Below are positions 1 through 6,125 of a stretch of DNA of 6,438 bases, one piece after another. This DNA comes from Pseudomonadales bacterium (lineage in GTDB: Bacteria > Pseudomonadota > Gammaproteobacteria > Pseudomonadales > IMCC2047): positions 1 through 6,438 of the forward strand of contig JAIPFG010000189.1 of assembly GCA_021736745.1 (NCBI GenBank). The letters are read 5' to 3'. The notes under the pieces were generated by a model that saw only the letters and a program-made list of their open reading frames with translations, had not been told where the DNA came from and did no database searches. Position 1 is the stretch's first letter; the number at the start of each line of letters is the position of its first letter. A program made the position numbers and the translations under genes.

Positions 1-1069
1 CCAATAAGGGACCGGCGGCCGCTGGACCGATAATAGCGCCGATGGACAAACCCGCCGCAGAAAGCACAACCAGTCTTCCTCCTACATCAACTTCTGCGGT
101 CAAACCGAATGTGTAAGCAAGGGTGAAATTAACGCTGAACAAAAATAGGCTGGCGCCAACGGCATATTCTTCAATTTCAGTAAATGTGCCCAACAAGAAA
201 AGTCCTGTGCAATTAATCACAATAATGACAATTAAGGGCAACTGACGACCATAGCGGTCACCCAATGCCGCAGCAACAAAACCACCAATCCCACAGATGA
301 CAAAGGCTATTGCCAAGACGCTACCTATCGATTCATGCGGCAACCCTTTGGCTGCGCCAAGTAACTCGAGAAAAGCCCAGGATGCGGTGATACCTGTAAA
401 AAAAACCAAGCTTGCCGTCAACCCAAGTAAGGGCAAGATAGCGCTGCCGTTTTTGTGCTGATTTGGGTTGGTCACCGTCTTTAACTCTCGCCCTTTTACG
501 CCACGGGAAGGTAAGAAAAAACTCGCAATTCCCAATAAGATGAGCGTTACAGCCATCACATAAAGCGCACCCGAAAACCCGGCAACAGGAACAATTAATG
601 CGGGCATCAAGAACAGGAGAGCCGCGCCGGGAAGCGTCTCTAACCCTAATTTCAGACCGAATGCCCGGTCGGGGTTATCGCTGTCCCCTAAGATGGCCAT
701 TACCAGCGCATAGAGACCGCCCATTGCTATTCCAACCGTAGCCATGAGCAAAAGGATAGTGGTGTATTTGACGGTCAGTGACATGGCCAGTAATCCGGCT
801 ACCGCCAAAATAATCGCCAGCATAGCGGCGATTCGCCAATTGATTTTGCGAACCCAGAACACAGCGCATAACGCCACCGCGGTAAAGCCAATATTGAAGG
901 CGGCAACGATATCCCCAAGCTCCGACTCATCGTAGGCCAGCGTTTGCGCCATCGCCCCTACAAACGCTGGCATCACATTAAACATCAGCGCGCCACAGCC
1001 GGATATCAGGCCAGCCGCAATATAAACGGATATTTTATCAATGGGGTTTTCAGGCGGTCTTTTAATCAT
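1..1069 (-). CDS. MFS transporter, C-terminus cut by the window edge
   Basis: This is a major facilitator superfamily carrier, an inner-membrane secondary transporter. I translated 356 uninterrupted codons from ATG at 1069 to the window edge. About eleven hydrophobic segments are visible, roughly at residues 13-40, 51-73, 79-98, 104-127, 144-163, 166-186, 210-239, 248-269, 277-295, 303-325 and 333-356. A polar linker near 187-209 separates the two six-helix halves, and the twelfth helix is missing. The cytoplasmic loop between helices 8 and 9 carries GDRYGRQLP (270-278), the classical MFS signature. The matching loop of the first half (WVRKINWRI, 72-80) is degenerate. An in-frame TAA at 1094-1096 limits the N-terminus. 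No convincing Shine-Dalgarno is visible, and TTG codons at 1084 and 1090 are weaker alternatives. It lies 48 bp after the aldo/keto reductase gene on the same strand, so it is probably its last or penultimate operon partner. Direction and substrate cannot be inferred. Confidence 0.93.
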   Translation of the reverse strand, partial: MIKRPPENPIDKISVYIAAGLISGCGALMFNVMPAFVGAMAQTLAYDESELGDIVAAFNIGFTAVALCAVFWVRKINWRIAAMLAIILAVAGLLAMSLTVKYTTILLLMATVGIAMGGLYALVMAILGDSDNPDRAFGLKLGLETLPGAALLFLMPALIVPVAGFSGALYVMAVTLILLGIASFFLPSRGVKGRELKTVTNPNQHKNGSAILPLLGLTASLVFFTGITASWAFLELLGAAKGLPHESIGSVLAIAFVICGIGGFVAAALGDRYGRQLPLIVIIVINCTGLFLLGTFTEIEEYAVGASLFLFSVNFTLAYTFGLTAEVDVGGRLVVLSAAGLSIGAIIGPAAAGPLL

Positions 1070-1117
1070 CGCAGGCCAACTCAAACACAAGGTTTAAACG
1101 ACTATCAACTATTGTTA

Positions 1118-2269
1118 CTATTTCTGATGAATATGATGACCATAAGCTGCATCACCCGTCAATATGACAGGGGCACGTGTTTTCTTGACCAACTGCCCAT
1201 TTTCCACATCAAAATACTCTGTTTTGACCTCTTCCAACGCATCCCGGTTTTCCTCTCGATCTACTCCGTAAACATCTCCTAACGGACCAGTCTTTTTAGC
1301 AAGCACCTGTTTGATGTTCGCCACATCCTCGTCATCAAGCTGAATGGAAAATACCCGTAAATTATCTTTGAGATGGTTAGCGTCACGCGCACCTATATTA
1401 ATCGTACCTACCTGATCCTGATCAAGCATGTATCGGCAAGCGATATTGGCTATGCTGACCTGATGCTTTTTTGCTATGCGCTGTAGAACTTGAAGTAACT
1501 CCTGAAACAAACCCCAACCACCCATATCCTGAATAATGCGATAGTATTTATCCAGCGATACATTTTCCAGATAGGGACCACCCGGATCGGGAATACCAAG
1601 CCATTTTTCGCTAATGAGCCCACCACCAAGTACGCCATAACAAAGTAAATAACAATCATTTTTACGGCAGAGATCAACCATACCGTTTAGGGGCCTACTA
1701 TCCAGTAATGAGTACTGCAGGGTATGGGCAACAACATCCACTCCTGCTTCAAAAAACTGTCGCATGTGCGGTACGTCAAAGTTGGTCGCACCAATATGGT
1801 GGATTTTACCTTCCTGTTGTAATTCCTTCAGCCAAATCGCCATGTCAACGGCGCCGGGAATGTCATAGTTCCACCAATGCATCTGTACAAGATCAAGGCG
1901 CTCCTGCCGGAGGCGGCTGAGGGAACGGTTTATCGTTTTTTCAACATCCGATTTACTATGTTTCCTTAACGCATCCTCATCCAGGAAGTAGGGCACGTAA
2001 GTGGTCAGCACTTTAATTTTGTTTGCCGCGTCAGCCCCTCTCAATTGGCGATAGAACTTCCTGAACTTGCCGAGCCTTTCCTCCACCCCTGCATAAATGT
2101 CTCCGCAGACAAAGGTGTCGATACCTGCATGCACGTACATCGCTAAATCATTGTTAATTGCCTGCTCGCTAAATTTACGATCACTATGGTCATCCGCGAT
2201 CTGCCAATTACCCTTAGGCATGCGACACAAATCAAAGTCAGGGCGCACTTGTATTCTTTCAACCGTCAT
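1118..2269 (-). CDS. Aldo/keto reductase family protein with a degenerate catalytic tetrad
   Basis: This 383-residue protein has the AKR (beta/alpha)8-barrel fold, and family members are NAD(P)H-dependent carbonyl reductases. AKR landmarks appear in order: GIDTFVCGDIYAGVEERLG (49-67), DLVQMHWWNYD (126-136), GKIHHIGATNFD (154-165), LQYSLLDSRP (184-193), YGVLGGGLI (211-219), and the cofactor-side NIGARDANHLKDNL (291-304). Family members use an Asp-Tyr-Lys-His tetrad. By alignment to the motifs from memory, Tyr59 and His131 are kept, but the Asp position is Val54 (codon GTC) and the Lys position is Thr90 (codon ACT, in LTTYVP). About 50 residues extend past the usual barrel end. The ATG is supported by a strong Shine-Dalgarno, AAGAGGA, 7 nt upstream. 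It follows the TIGR04076 gene by 35 bp and precedes the MFS gene. The fold assignment is firm. Whether it is a normal reductase is doubtful: it may use altered chemistry or be a non-catalytic homologue. Confidence 0.95.
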   Translation of the reverse strand: MTVERIQVRPDFDLCRMPKGNWQIADDHSDRKFSEQAINNDLAMYVHAGIDTFVCGDIYAGVEERLGKFRKFYRQLRGADAANKIKVLTTYVPYFLDEDALRKHSKSDVEKTINRSLSRLRQERLDLVQMHWWNYDIPGAVDMAIWLKELQQEGKIHHIGATNFDVPHMRQFFEAGVDVVAHTLQYSLLDSRPLNGMVDLCRKNDCYLLCYGVLGGGLISEKWLGIPDPGGPYLENVSLDKYYRIIQDMGGWGLFQELLQVLQRIAKKHQVSIANIACRYMLDQDQVGTINIGARDANHLKDNLRVFSIQLDDEDVANIKQVLAKKTGPLGDVYGVDREENRDALEEVKTEYFDVENGQLVKKTRAPVILTGDAAYGHHIHQK

Positions 2270-2304
2270 TTTTTAATCCTCTTTACCTAATAGCCAACCG
2301 TAAG

Positions 2305-2652
2305 TCAGTCCTTCGAGAGTTCTGTCACTGTTTGTTCGCAATGGCGATAAACTTTTTTAGCCCCTCGGGTAATTAAAAAGCGTCCGCCACAGTTTGGATC
2401 CGGACAGGCAATAATCGCATCTGTCGTCATCCAGTCATTCTTGTGCGTTTCACGCTGTTTGGCCGGTAACAACGGCAGGATTGCCGCCAGTGAAAACATC
2501 GGGAAACGAACACCGGGCGGGAATTCAATGAGATCGTCGTCCGTCACTGTAAAATAATCGCCCAACAGATGCTGGCACACCATGGGTTTACCGTCATCGC
2601 TGGAAATGACTTCGACCTTTAAATCGTATAATTCATATTCATCGTTATGCAT
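2305..2652 (-). CDS. TIGR04076 family-like small protein, function unknown
   Basis: This small, soluble-looking protein has 115 residues from ATG at 2652. It resembles the TIGR04076 family, which has no established function. The recognisable pattern is DLKVEVIS (10-17), CQHLLGDYF (26-34), FPPGVRFPMFSLAAILPLLPA (44-64), DW (73-74), and CPDPNCGGRFLITR (83-96). C26, H28, C83, C88, H104 and C105 could form a metal or thiol site, but that is inference. The open frame continues upstream to a TTG at 2691, giving 128 residues, but that codon lies inside the stem of an intrinsic terminator and has no Shine-Dalgarno. I therefore prefer ATG 2652, with a weak GGTG about 6 nt upstream. No signal peptide or membrane segment is seen. 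It is 35 bp upstream of the aldo/keto reductase gene and probably co-transcribed, which suggests a shared pathway. The family call rests on motif memory, not a search. Confidence 0.85.
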   Translation of the reverse strand: MHNDEYELYDLKVEVISSDDGKPMVCQHLLGDYFTVTDDDLIEFPPGVRFPMFSLAAILPLLPAKQRETHKNDWMTTDAIIACPDPNCGGRFLITRGAKKVYRHCEQTVTELSKD

Positions 2653-2673
2653 TGTCACACCAATGTGCTGGTT

Positions 2674-2703
2674 AAAAAGCTCCCCGGCCAAAAGGCCGGA
2701 GAG
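2674..2703 (-). terminator. Intrinsic terminator of the TonB-dependent receptor gene
   Basis: Read on the minus strand, CTCTCCGGCC, a TTTT loop and GGCCGGGGAG form a 10-pair stem. Nine pairs are Watson-Crick and one is a G-U wobble. The stem is followed by C and then TTTTT. On the plus strand the wobble becomes an A-C mismatch and no T-tract follows, so the orientation is clear. It starts about 70 bp after the receptor stop codon (2776-2778) and ends only about 21 nt before the ATG of the TIGR04076 gene. Confidence 0.8.
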
Positions 2704-2709
2704 TCAAAG

Positions 2710-2787
2710 TTTCTCAATGACTAATTGGGCCAATGAGAAGAGGGAGGAAATTTTTCTCACAAAAGCTGAAAACCGCTAAAATGAGAA
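2710..2787. repeat. Four alternating TTCTCA/TGAGAA hexamers and a nearby half-site
   Basis: The region between the receptor coding end and its terminator contains TTCTCA at 2711-2716, TGAGAA at 2734-2739, TTCTCA at 2754-2759 and TGAGAA at 2782-2787, alternating in orientation. The last copy lies just inside the receptor gene. Between the first two are ATGACTAATT (2717-2726), shared with the operator upstream of the receptor, and a small palindrome ATTGGGCCAAT (2724-2734). These could be protein-binding sites or 3'-UTR hairpins. No good -35/-10 pair was found here. Confidence 0.35.
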
Positions 2788-5055
2788 AGTAACATCTATT
2801 CCATAGGTTTGCGGCGTCCCATGGATCAACAAATCCCAGCCATTGGAGGAAAAGTCATAAGCCTCCGCGAGGTACTCCTTATCTTCGATATTTTTAATCC
2901 AGCCGGAAATATTCCAGCGTTCATCGATGCTGACAAAAGAGACGCGAGCATTCCATAGCCAAAAACTTTCCTGAGATAGCAAGGTAGAGTTGTCCGGCGT
3001 CAGAAAAACATCATCCTGATAATTAAAATCCGTTTGTATTGCCAGAGTTCCCAGTTCATTTAACGGCCATTCGTATCGCACTCTGCCGTTAAAGCTGACT
3101 TCAGGAGAGAGCACCAATTCATTTCCAGATAAGTCGCCACCGGAAATAGCCGTGTCGTATTTATCCAATTCTGTGTCAAGCAATCCAAGGCCCAATCGAA
3201 TATCAAGGCGCTCAGTTAACAGGACGTCCAACTCTGCTTCAAAACCAGTAATACTTGACTCACCGGCATTATCCAAAACCTGTACAGGTAATCCGCCGAC
3301 ACTAGCAAAAGTAAAGAGTTGCATGTCTTCATATTTGTAATGGAAGGCAGCAACATTTAAACGAGCCCGACCACCAAGTAAGGTTGATTTAAAACCTATC
3401 TCATAGCTGGTCAATGTCTCTTCATCAAATGGTTTCAGAGAAGCCGTGTCGAAAACAAGCGCTCCGTTATACCCTCCACTCTTGAAACCTGTGCTGACAT
3501 TGCCATAAAAGAGCCAATCTTCATTGAGTTTAAATTCGATGCCTAATTTTCCTGAAAGGTTGTCAAAGTCTTTATCGTCGCTGTAAAACGGAACGATCGG
3601 AAAAGCAAACGTAGGCTCTACAAACGCGGTAATTTGCTCCATTTCCCGTTCTTCCTCGGTATAGCGAATGCCGGCTATGAGTGAGAACCTATCACTAAAA
3701 TCCCACTGGGTATGAGCAAACAATGCATAACTTTCACCCTCCTGTGAAAACCACTGATCAACATAGAAAGGGGTTACACCAAGGGAGTTAACGCCATCGG
3801 GATCAAACCCGCCGGGAAAGGCAATGGGGTCCTCAGCCTCTACCAGCTCACGAAATCCACGAAAAAAATCGTACTGGTTGGAGATATCATTCTCTTCCTT
3901 TGAATAAAACCCACCAACAATCCAGCTAAAGGCGGATTCGGATTTAGAGCTTATCCGAATCTCCTGAGAAAACTGCTTATTCTCATCATCCCAATAGGTG
4001 TTCAGTACGTTATTAGGCGAAGCATCTGCATCTTCCCGATGCTTTCTTTTGGAGTTTTCATAGGCACTAATTGAGGTTACCTGAAAGTCCGTGAAATCCA
4101 GATTAACCTCTAACGAAGCACCGGCATTATCCAGCTCAGTTTTTCCTTCAAAATCGATATCGTGATCATAAATATCGTTATCGCTATCTCGGTAGCCAAG
4201 AAAATCAAAGCAAGTCGCTGCTCTCGGATCGCAAGGGCTTCCAGCCAGATCCACCCGCCCACTGTGTTCGAAAGGGACACTGGACGTATCTGTCCTGCCT
4301 CCGTGAATATTGAGTAGCGCATCGACGTTGTCTGATATCTGCCAATCAAATAATGCTCTTATCGCCTGAGCATCCGTATCTCCCAGATCATGACCTGTTA
4401 CTCGGTTATCATGAAAGCCATCCGCTTTATTGGATACAGCAGAAATTCTCCCGTTCAGATTTTCCGTCAACCGACCGGAGACAGCACCTTCAAACTGAAA
4501 TGAACTGTAATTACCGAAACCTGCCCGCAAATAACCCTCTAGCTCTTCGGTGGGTTTGGTGGAGATAAATTTGACCGCACCACCCGTCGTATTTCGACCG
4601 TATAATGTACCCTGCGGCCCTTTTAAAACTTCAACCCGCTCAATATCGAATAATTGAAATGTTAATGCCATTGGCGAAACCAGGTTTACGTCATCCACGT
4701 ATATACCGACAGCACCGGTCGCATTAGCGTTCGGGTCTTTCAAGCCAACGCCTCTAATAAATATTTGCGGTACGCTATTCGCAAAAGCTTGGTTAATATT
4801 TAAATTCGGTGTCTGGGCTGCGATTTCCACACTGCTCGTCAGCTTCAGTTTTTTAATTTCATCACCTGAAAATGCCGTCACAGCAATTCCGACATCTTGC
4901 AAAGATTCCTGCCGTTTTTGCGCGGTGACGATAATTTCCTCCAACCTCATCGGAGTTGTTTCATTAACCTCTGCTACCGACTGATCCATCAGGATCACCC
5001 CAAACAAAGCAGCATATATGCCTTTATATCTATTGCCCTTTATACGAATACCCAT
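2776..5055 (-). CDS. TonB-dependent outer-membrane receptor
   Basis: This 759-residue TonB-dependent receptor is an outer-membrane beta-barrel with an N-terminal plug. It imports a scarce or bulky substrate using energy from TonB-ExbB-ExbD. A signal peptide is visible: basic residues to about 11, a hydrophobic core IYAALFGVILM (13-23), and a likely cut after SVA (26-28). A TonB-box-like EEIIVTAQ (39-46) follows. The plug shows SLQDVGIAVTAFSGDEI (51-67), IFIRGVG (98-104), GIYVDDV (117-123) and the highly conserved VEVLKGPQGTLYGRNTTGG (141-159). The barrel runs from about 175 to the C-terminal Phe in TYGIDVTFSF, as expected for BAM-dependent insertion. There is no N-terminal signalling extension of the FecA type. 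The ATG is supported by AGGGG about 8 nt upstream. The gene is divergent from the TetR gene, has a predicted operator-containing promoter, and ends at an intrinsic terminator. The ligand is unknown: the sequence belongs to the broad environmental receptor type and does not indicate siderophore, vitamin or carbohydrate. Confidence 0.97.
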   Translation of the reverse strand: MGIRIKGNRYKGIYAALFGVILMDQSVAEVNETTPMRLEEIIVTAQKRQESLQDVGIAVTAFSGDEIKKLKLTSSVEIAAQTPNLNINQAFANSVPQIFIRGVGLKDPNANATGAVGIYVDDVNLVSPMALTFQLFDIERVEVLKGPQGTLYGRNTTGGAVKFISTKPTEELEGYLRAGFGNYSSFQFEGAVSGRLTENLNGRISAVSNKADGFHDNRVTGHDLGDTDAQAIRALFDWQISDNVDALLNIHGGRTDTSSVPFEHSGRVDLAGSPCDPRAATCFDFLGYRDSDNDIYDHDIDFEGKTELDNAGASLEVNLDFTDFQVTSISAYENSKRKHREDADASPNNVLNTYWDDENKQFSQEIRISSKSESAFSWIVGGFYSKEENDISNQYDFFRGFRELVEAEDPIAFPGGFDPDGVNSLGVTPFYVDQWFSQEGESYALFAHTQWDFSDRFSLIAGIRYTEEEREMEQITAFVEPTFAFPIVPFYSDDKDFDNLSGKLGIEFKLNEDWLFYGNVSTGFKSGGYNGALVFDTASLKPFDEETLTSYEIGFKSTLLGGRARLNVAAFHYKYEDMQLFTFASVGGLPVQVLDNAGESSITGFEAELDVLLTERLDIRLGLGLLDTELDKYDTAISGGDLSGNELVLSPEVSFNGRVRYEWPLNELGTLAIQTDFNYQDDVFLTPDNSTLLSQESFWLWNARVSFVSIDERWNISGWIKNIEDKEYLAEAYDFSSNGWDLLIHGTPQTYGIDVTFSF

Positions 5056-5101
5056 CTTAAACGCCCCTTTAGATTCCTCTCACGAAATTGATACGCCACA
5101 A

Positions 5102-5122
5102 AGCTTATCTTCGGTATAAGCT
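5102..5122. repeat. Inverted repeat in the predicted receptor mRNA leader
   Basis: AGCTTAT (5102-5108) and ATAAGCT (5116-5122) are perfect 7-bp inverted repeats around a 7-nt loop, CTTCGGT on the plus strand. It lies about 47 bp upstream of the receptor ATG and inside the predicted 5' leader. It could be an RNA hairpin or a second protein-binding site. It is AT-rich and has no T-tract on the minus strand, so it is not a terminator. Confidence 0.35.
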
Positions 5123-5180
5123 GGAAGACCTTTATTCCTCATATCGCATCATTGATATTTTTAGCCATATGACGTATTTT

Positions 5181-5209
5181 ATATTAGTCTCATGACTAAT
5201 TTTGGTCAA
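5181..5209 (-). promoter_or_regulatory. Predicted sigma70-type promoter of the receptor gene
   Basis: On the minus strand, TTGACC (5209-5204) is followed by a 17-nt spacer and TAATAT (5186-5181). The -35 matches five of six consensus bases and the -10 matches four of six. The predicted start near 5174 gives a leader of about 120 nt before the ATG at 5055. The spacer and the upstream edge of the -10 are occupied by the palindrome at 5183-5200. This was found by inspection only. Confidence 0.5.
5183..5200. promoter_or_regulatory. Perfect 18-bp palindrome, probable TetR-type operator
   Basis: ATTAGTC, a TCAT spacer, then GACTAAT form perfect 7-bp arms. The length and dyad symmetry suit a TetR-family dimer. 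It lies inside the predicted receptor promoter, where bound protein would block RNA polymerase. The candidate binder is the TetR-family protein encoded from 5415, and this assignment is inference. Confidence 0.55.
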
Positions 5210-5336
5210 GCTTTTTGTTCTCGCCTTCAAAATAAAGCTAACTCCGTTAATAAATGCTTATACAAACAGGCCTGATTAAATATGGACAAATAGAAAATGA
5301 ACGACGACTAAGCCAAAGCAAGGATAAATGTTGCAA

Positions 5337-5364
5337 TTGACTAATTAATTTTTGCCTGTATTCT
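5337..5364 (+). promoter_or_regulatory. Predicted promoter of the TetR-family gene with an operator half-site
   Basis: TTGACT (5337-5342), a 16-nt spacer and TATTCT (5359-5364) form a plausible sigma70 promoter with a start near 5371, about 44 nt before the ATG. The -35 overlaps GACTAAT (5339-5345), the same half-site as in the palindrome at 5183-5200, which suggests autoregulation. The other arm is not recognisable here. Confidence 0.4.
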
Positions 5365-5414
5365 CGATCAGCTCACCGAAACACTCTCGTTATTGACTGT
5401 AGGAAACGTTTGCA

Positions 5415-6053
5415 ATGGATACTTCTGAAATTAGAGACTTGGCACCAGGTACCGCCGTACATGGTAAAGGGAAAAAAAGAGTTCAGGAAATACTTAAGGT
5501 TGCGACAGATATCCTGGCGTATGAAGGCTACAGCAAATTCACCATGCGGCATATTGCGGACAGAGCAGGCATTACCCTTCGGAACGTTCAGTACTATTTC
5601 AAGACTAAGGACATTCTATTTCAATCTGTGATTGAACAGCGCCTAAAACACGATATTGAAAGCGCCACAAAGGTTATCGAGAATCATAATTTATCGGCAG
5701 AGGATAGATTCCTGGCTTTTGTAGATAATAGTCTTGAAGAAAATACCACGCCTTTTATACGAGGACTGCAATTTGAATTGTGGGCGCAAGCGAACCATGA
5801 CGCCTTTGCGGCAAAATGTCGCGACCACATGACAACTGTCTATAGTAAATTTATCTATGAGTTAATCAAACCTTTGACCCTCGGTCAGTCAGAAAAAACA
5901 CGGCGTGAAAAAGCCGTTATACTTTTATCTATGTTGCAGGGATTCCCCCTGGTTGAAGGTTCCGATATCCACATTGAATTTGCAATTGGTAATCTCAGGA
6001 AATTATTTCGTACAGAGGCGCTTATTTTCGTTACATCAGGCGCAGCGCATTAA
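5415..6053 (+). CDS. TetR/AcrR family transcriptional regulator
   Basis: This 212-residue regulator has a typical TetR layout. The N-terminal three-helix DNA-binding domain spans about residues 19-69. Its helix-turn-helix is FTMRHIADRAGITLRNVQYYF (42-62), followed by KTKDILF (63-69), the family's characteristic boundary. The remainder, about 70-205, is a helical ligand-binding and dimerisation domain with no sequence hint of the ligand. FIRGLQFELWAQANHDAF (114-131) resembles the second-domain helices of regulators in this family. The ATG at 5415 has a good Shine-Dalgarno, AGGAAA (5401-5406), 8 nt upstream. A basic tail of about 20 residues precedes the first helix. The gene is divergent from the receptor gene, and half-site copies lie at both promoters. 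It most likely represses the receptor and itself until a locus-related small molecule binds. Its 3' end converges on the aldehyde dehydrogenase gene with 72 bp between. Confidence 0.95.
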   Translation: MDTSEIRDLAPGTAVHGKGKKRVQEILKVATDILAYEGYSKFTMRHIADRAGITLRNVQYYFKTKDILFQSVIEQRLKHDIESATKVIENHNLSAEDRFLAFVDNSLEENTTPFIRGLQFELWAQANHDAFAAKCRDHMTTVYSKFIYELIKPLTLGQSEKTRREKAVILLSMLQGFPLVEGSDIHIEFAIGNLRKLFRTEALIFVTSGAAH

Positions 6054-6125
6054 TCGCCCCGACTGTATTCAATATTCACATAGTACATATCTGTAATAAA
6101 TTTTTTATCAAACGCTTCTACTCTG
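6054..6125. other. Convergent intergenic gap without a recognisable terminator
   Basis: This 72-bp AT-rich gap separates the stop codons of the TetR-family gene and the aldehyde dehydrogenase gene. It contains a short T-run (ATTTTTTAT), but I find no GC-rich stem beside it on either strand. Confidence 0.6.

Larger units (their letters stand above)
5056..5414. other. Divergent AT-rich intergenic regulatory region
   Basis: These 359 bp lie between the divergent receptor and regulator genes, and I see no credible gene in them. They hold a predicted receptor promoter with an embedded palindrome (5181-5209), a predicted regulator promoter (5337-5364), a small inverted repeat near the receptor start (5102-5122), and an isolated CAGGCCTG palindrome (5267-5274) with no assigned role. 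The stretch 5210-5330 shows nothing else recognisable. Confidence 0.8.

Noticed and set aside
944..1282. Plus-strand open frame of 112 codons
   Set aside because: It runs antisense across the starts and ends of the MFS and AKR genes, has no recognisable domain, and its translation looks like non-coding shadow sequence.
2653..2691. A 13-residue N-terminal extension of the TIGR04076-like protein starting at TTG 2691
   Set aside because: The TTG lies in the stem of an intrinsic terminator, has no Shine-Dalgarno, and the extra residues do not resemble the family. ATG 2652 is preferred.
4110..4349. Minus-strand open frame of 79 codons within the receptor gene
   Set aside because: It is an alternate frame of a strongly conserved receptor barrel region with no ribosome site or family resemblance.
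5267..5274. CAGGCCTG palindrome as an operator
   Set aside because: It is only 8 bp, its flanks do not extend the symmetry, and it is not aligned with a predicted promoter.
6054..6125. Bidirectional terminator between the convergent genes
   Set aside because: A T-run is present but I found no stable stem next to it on either strand.
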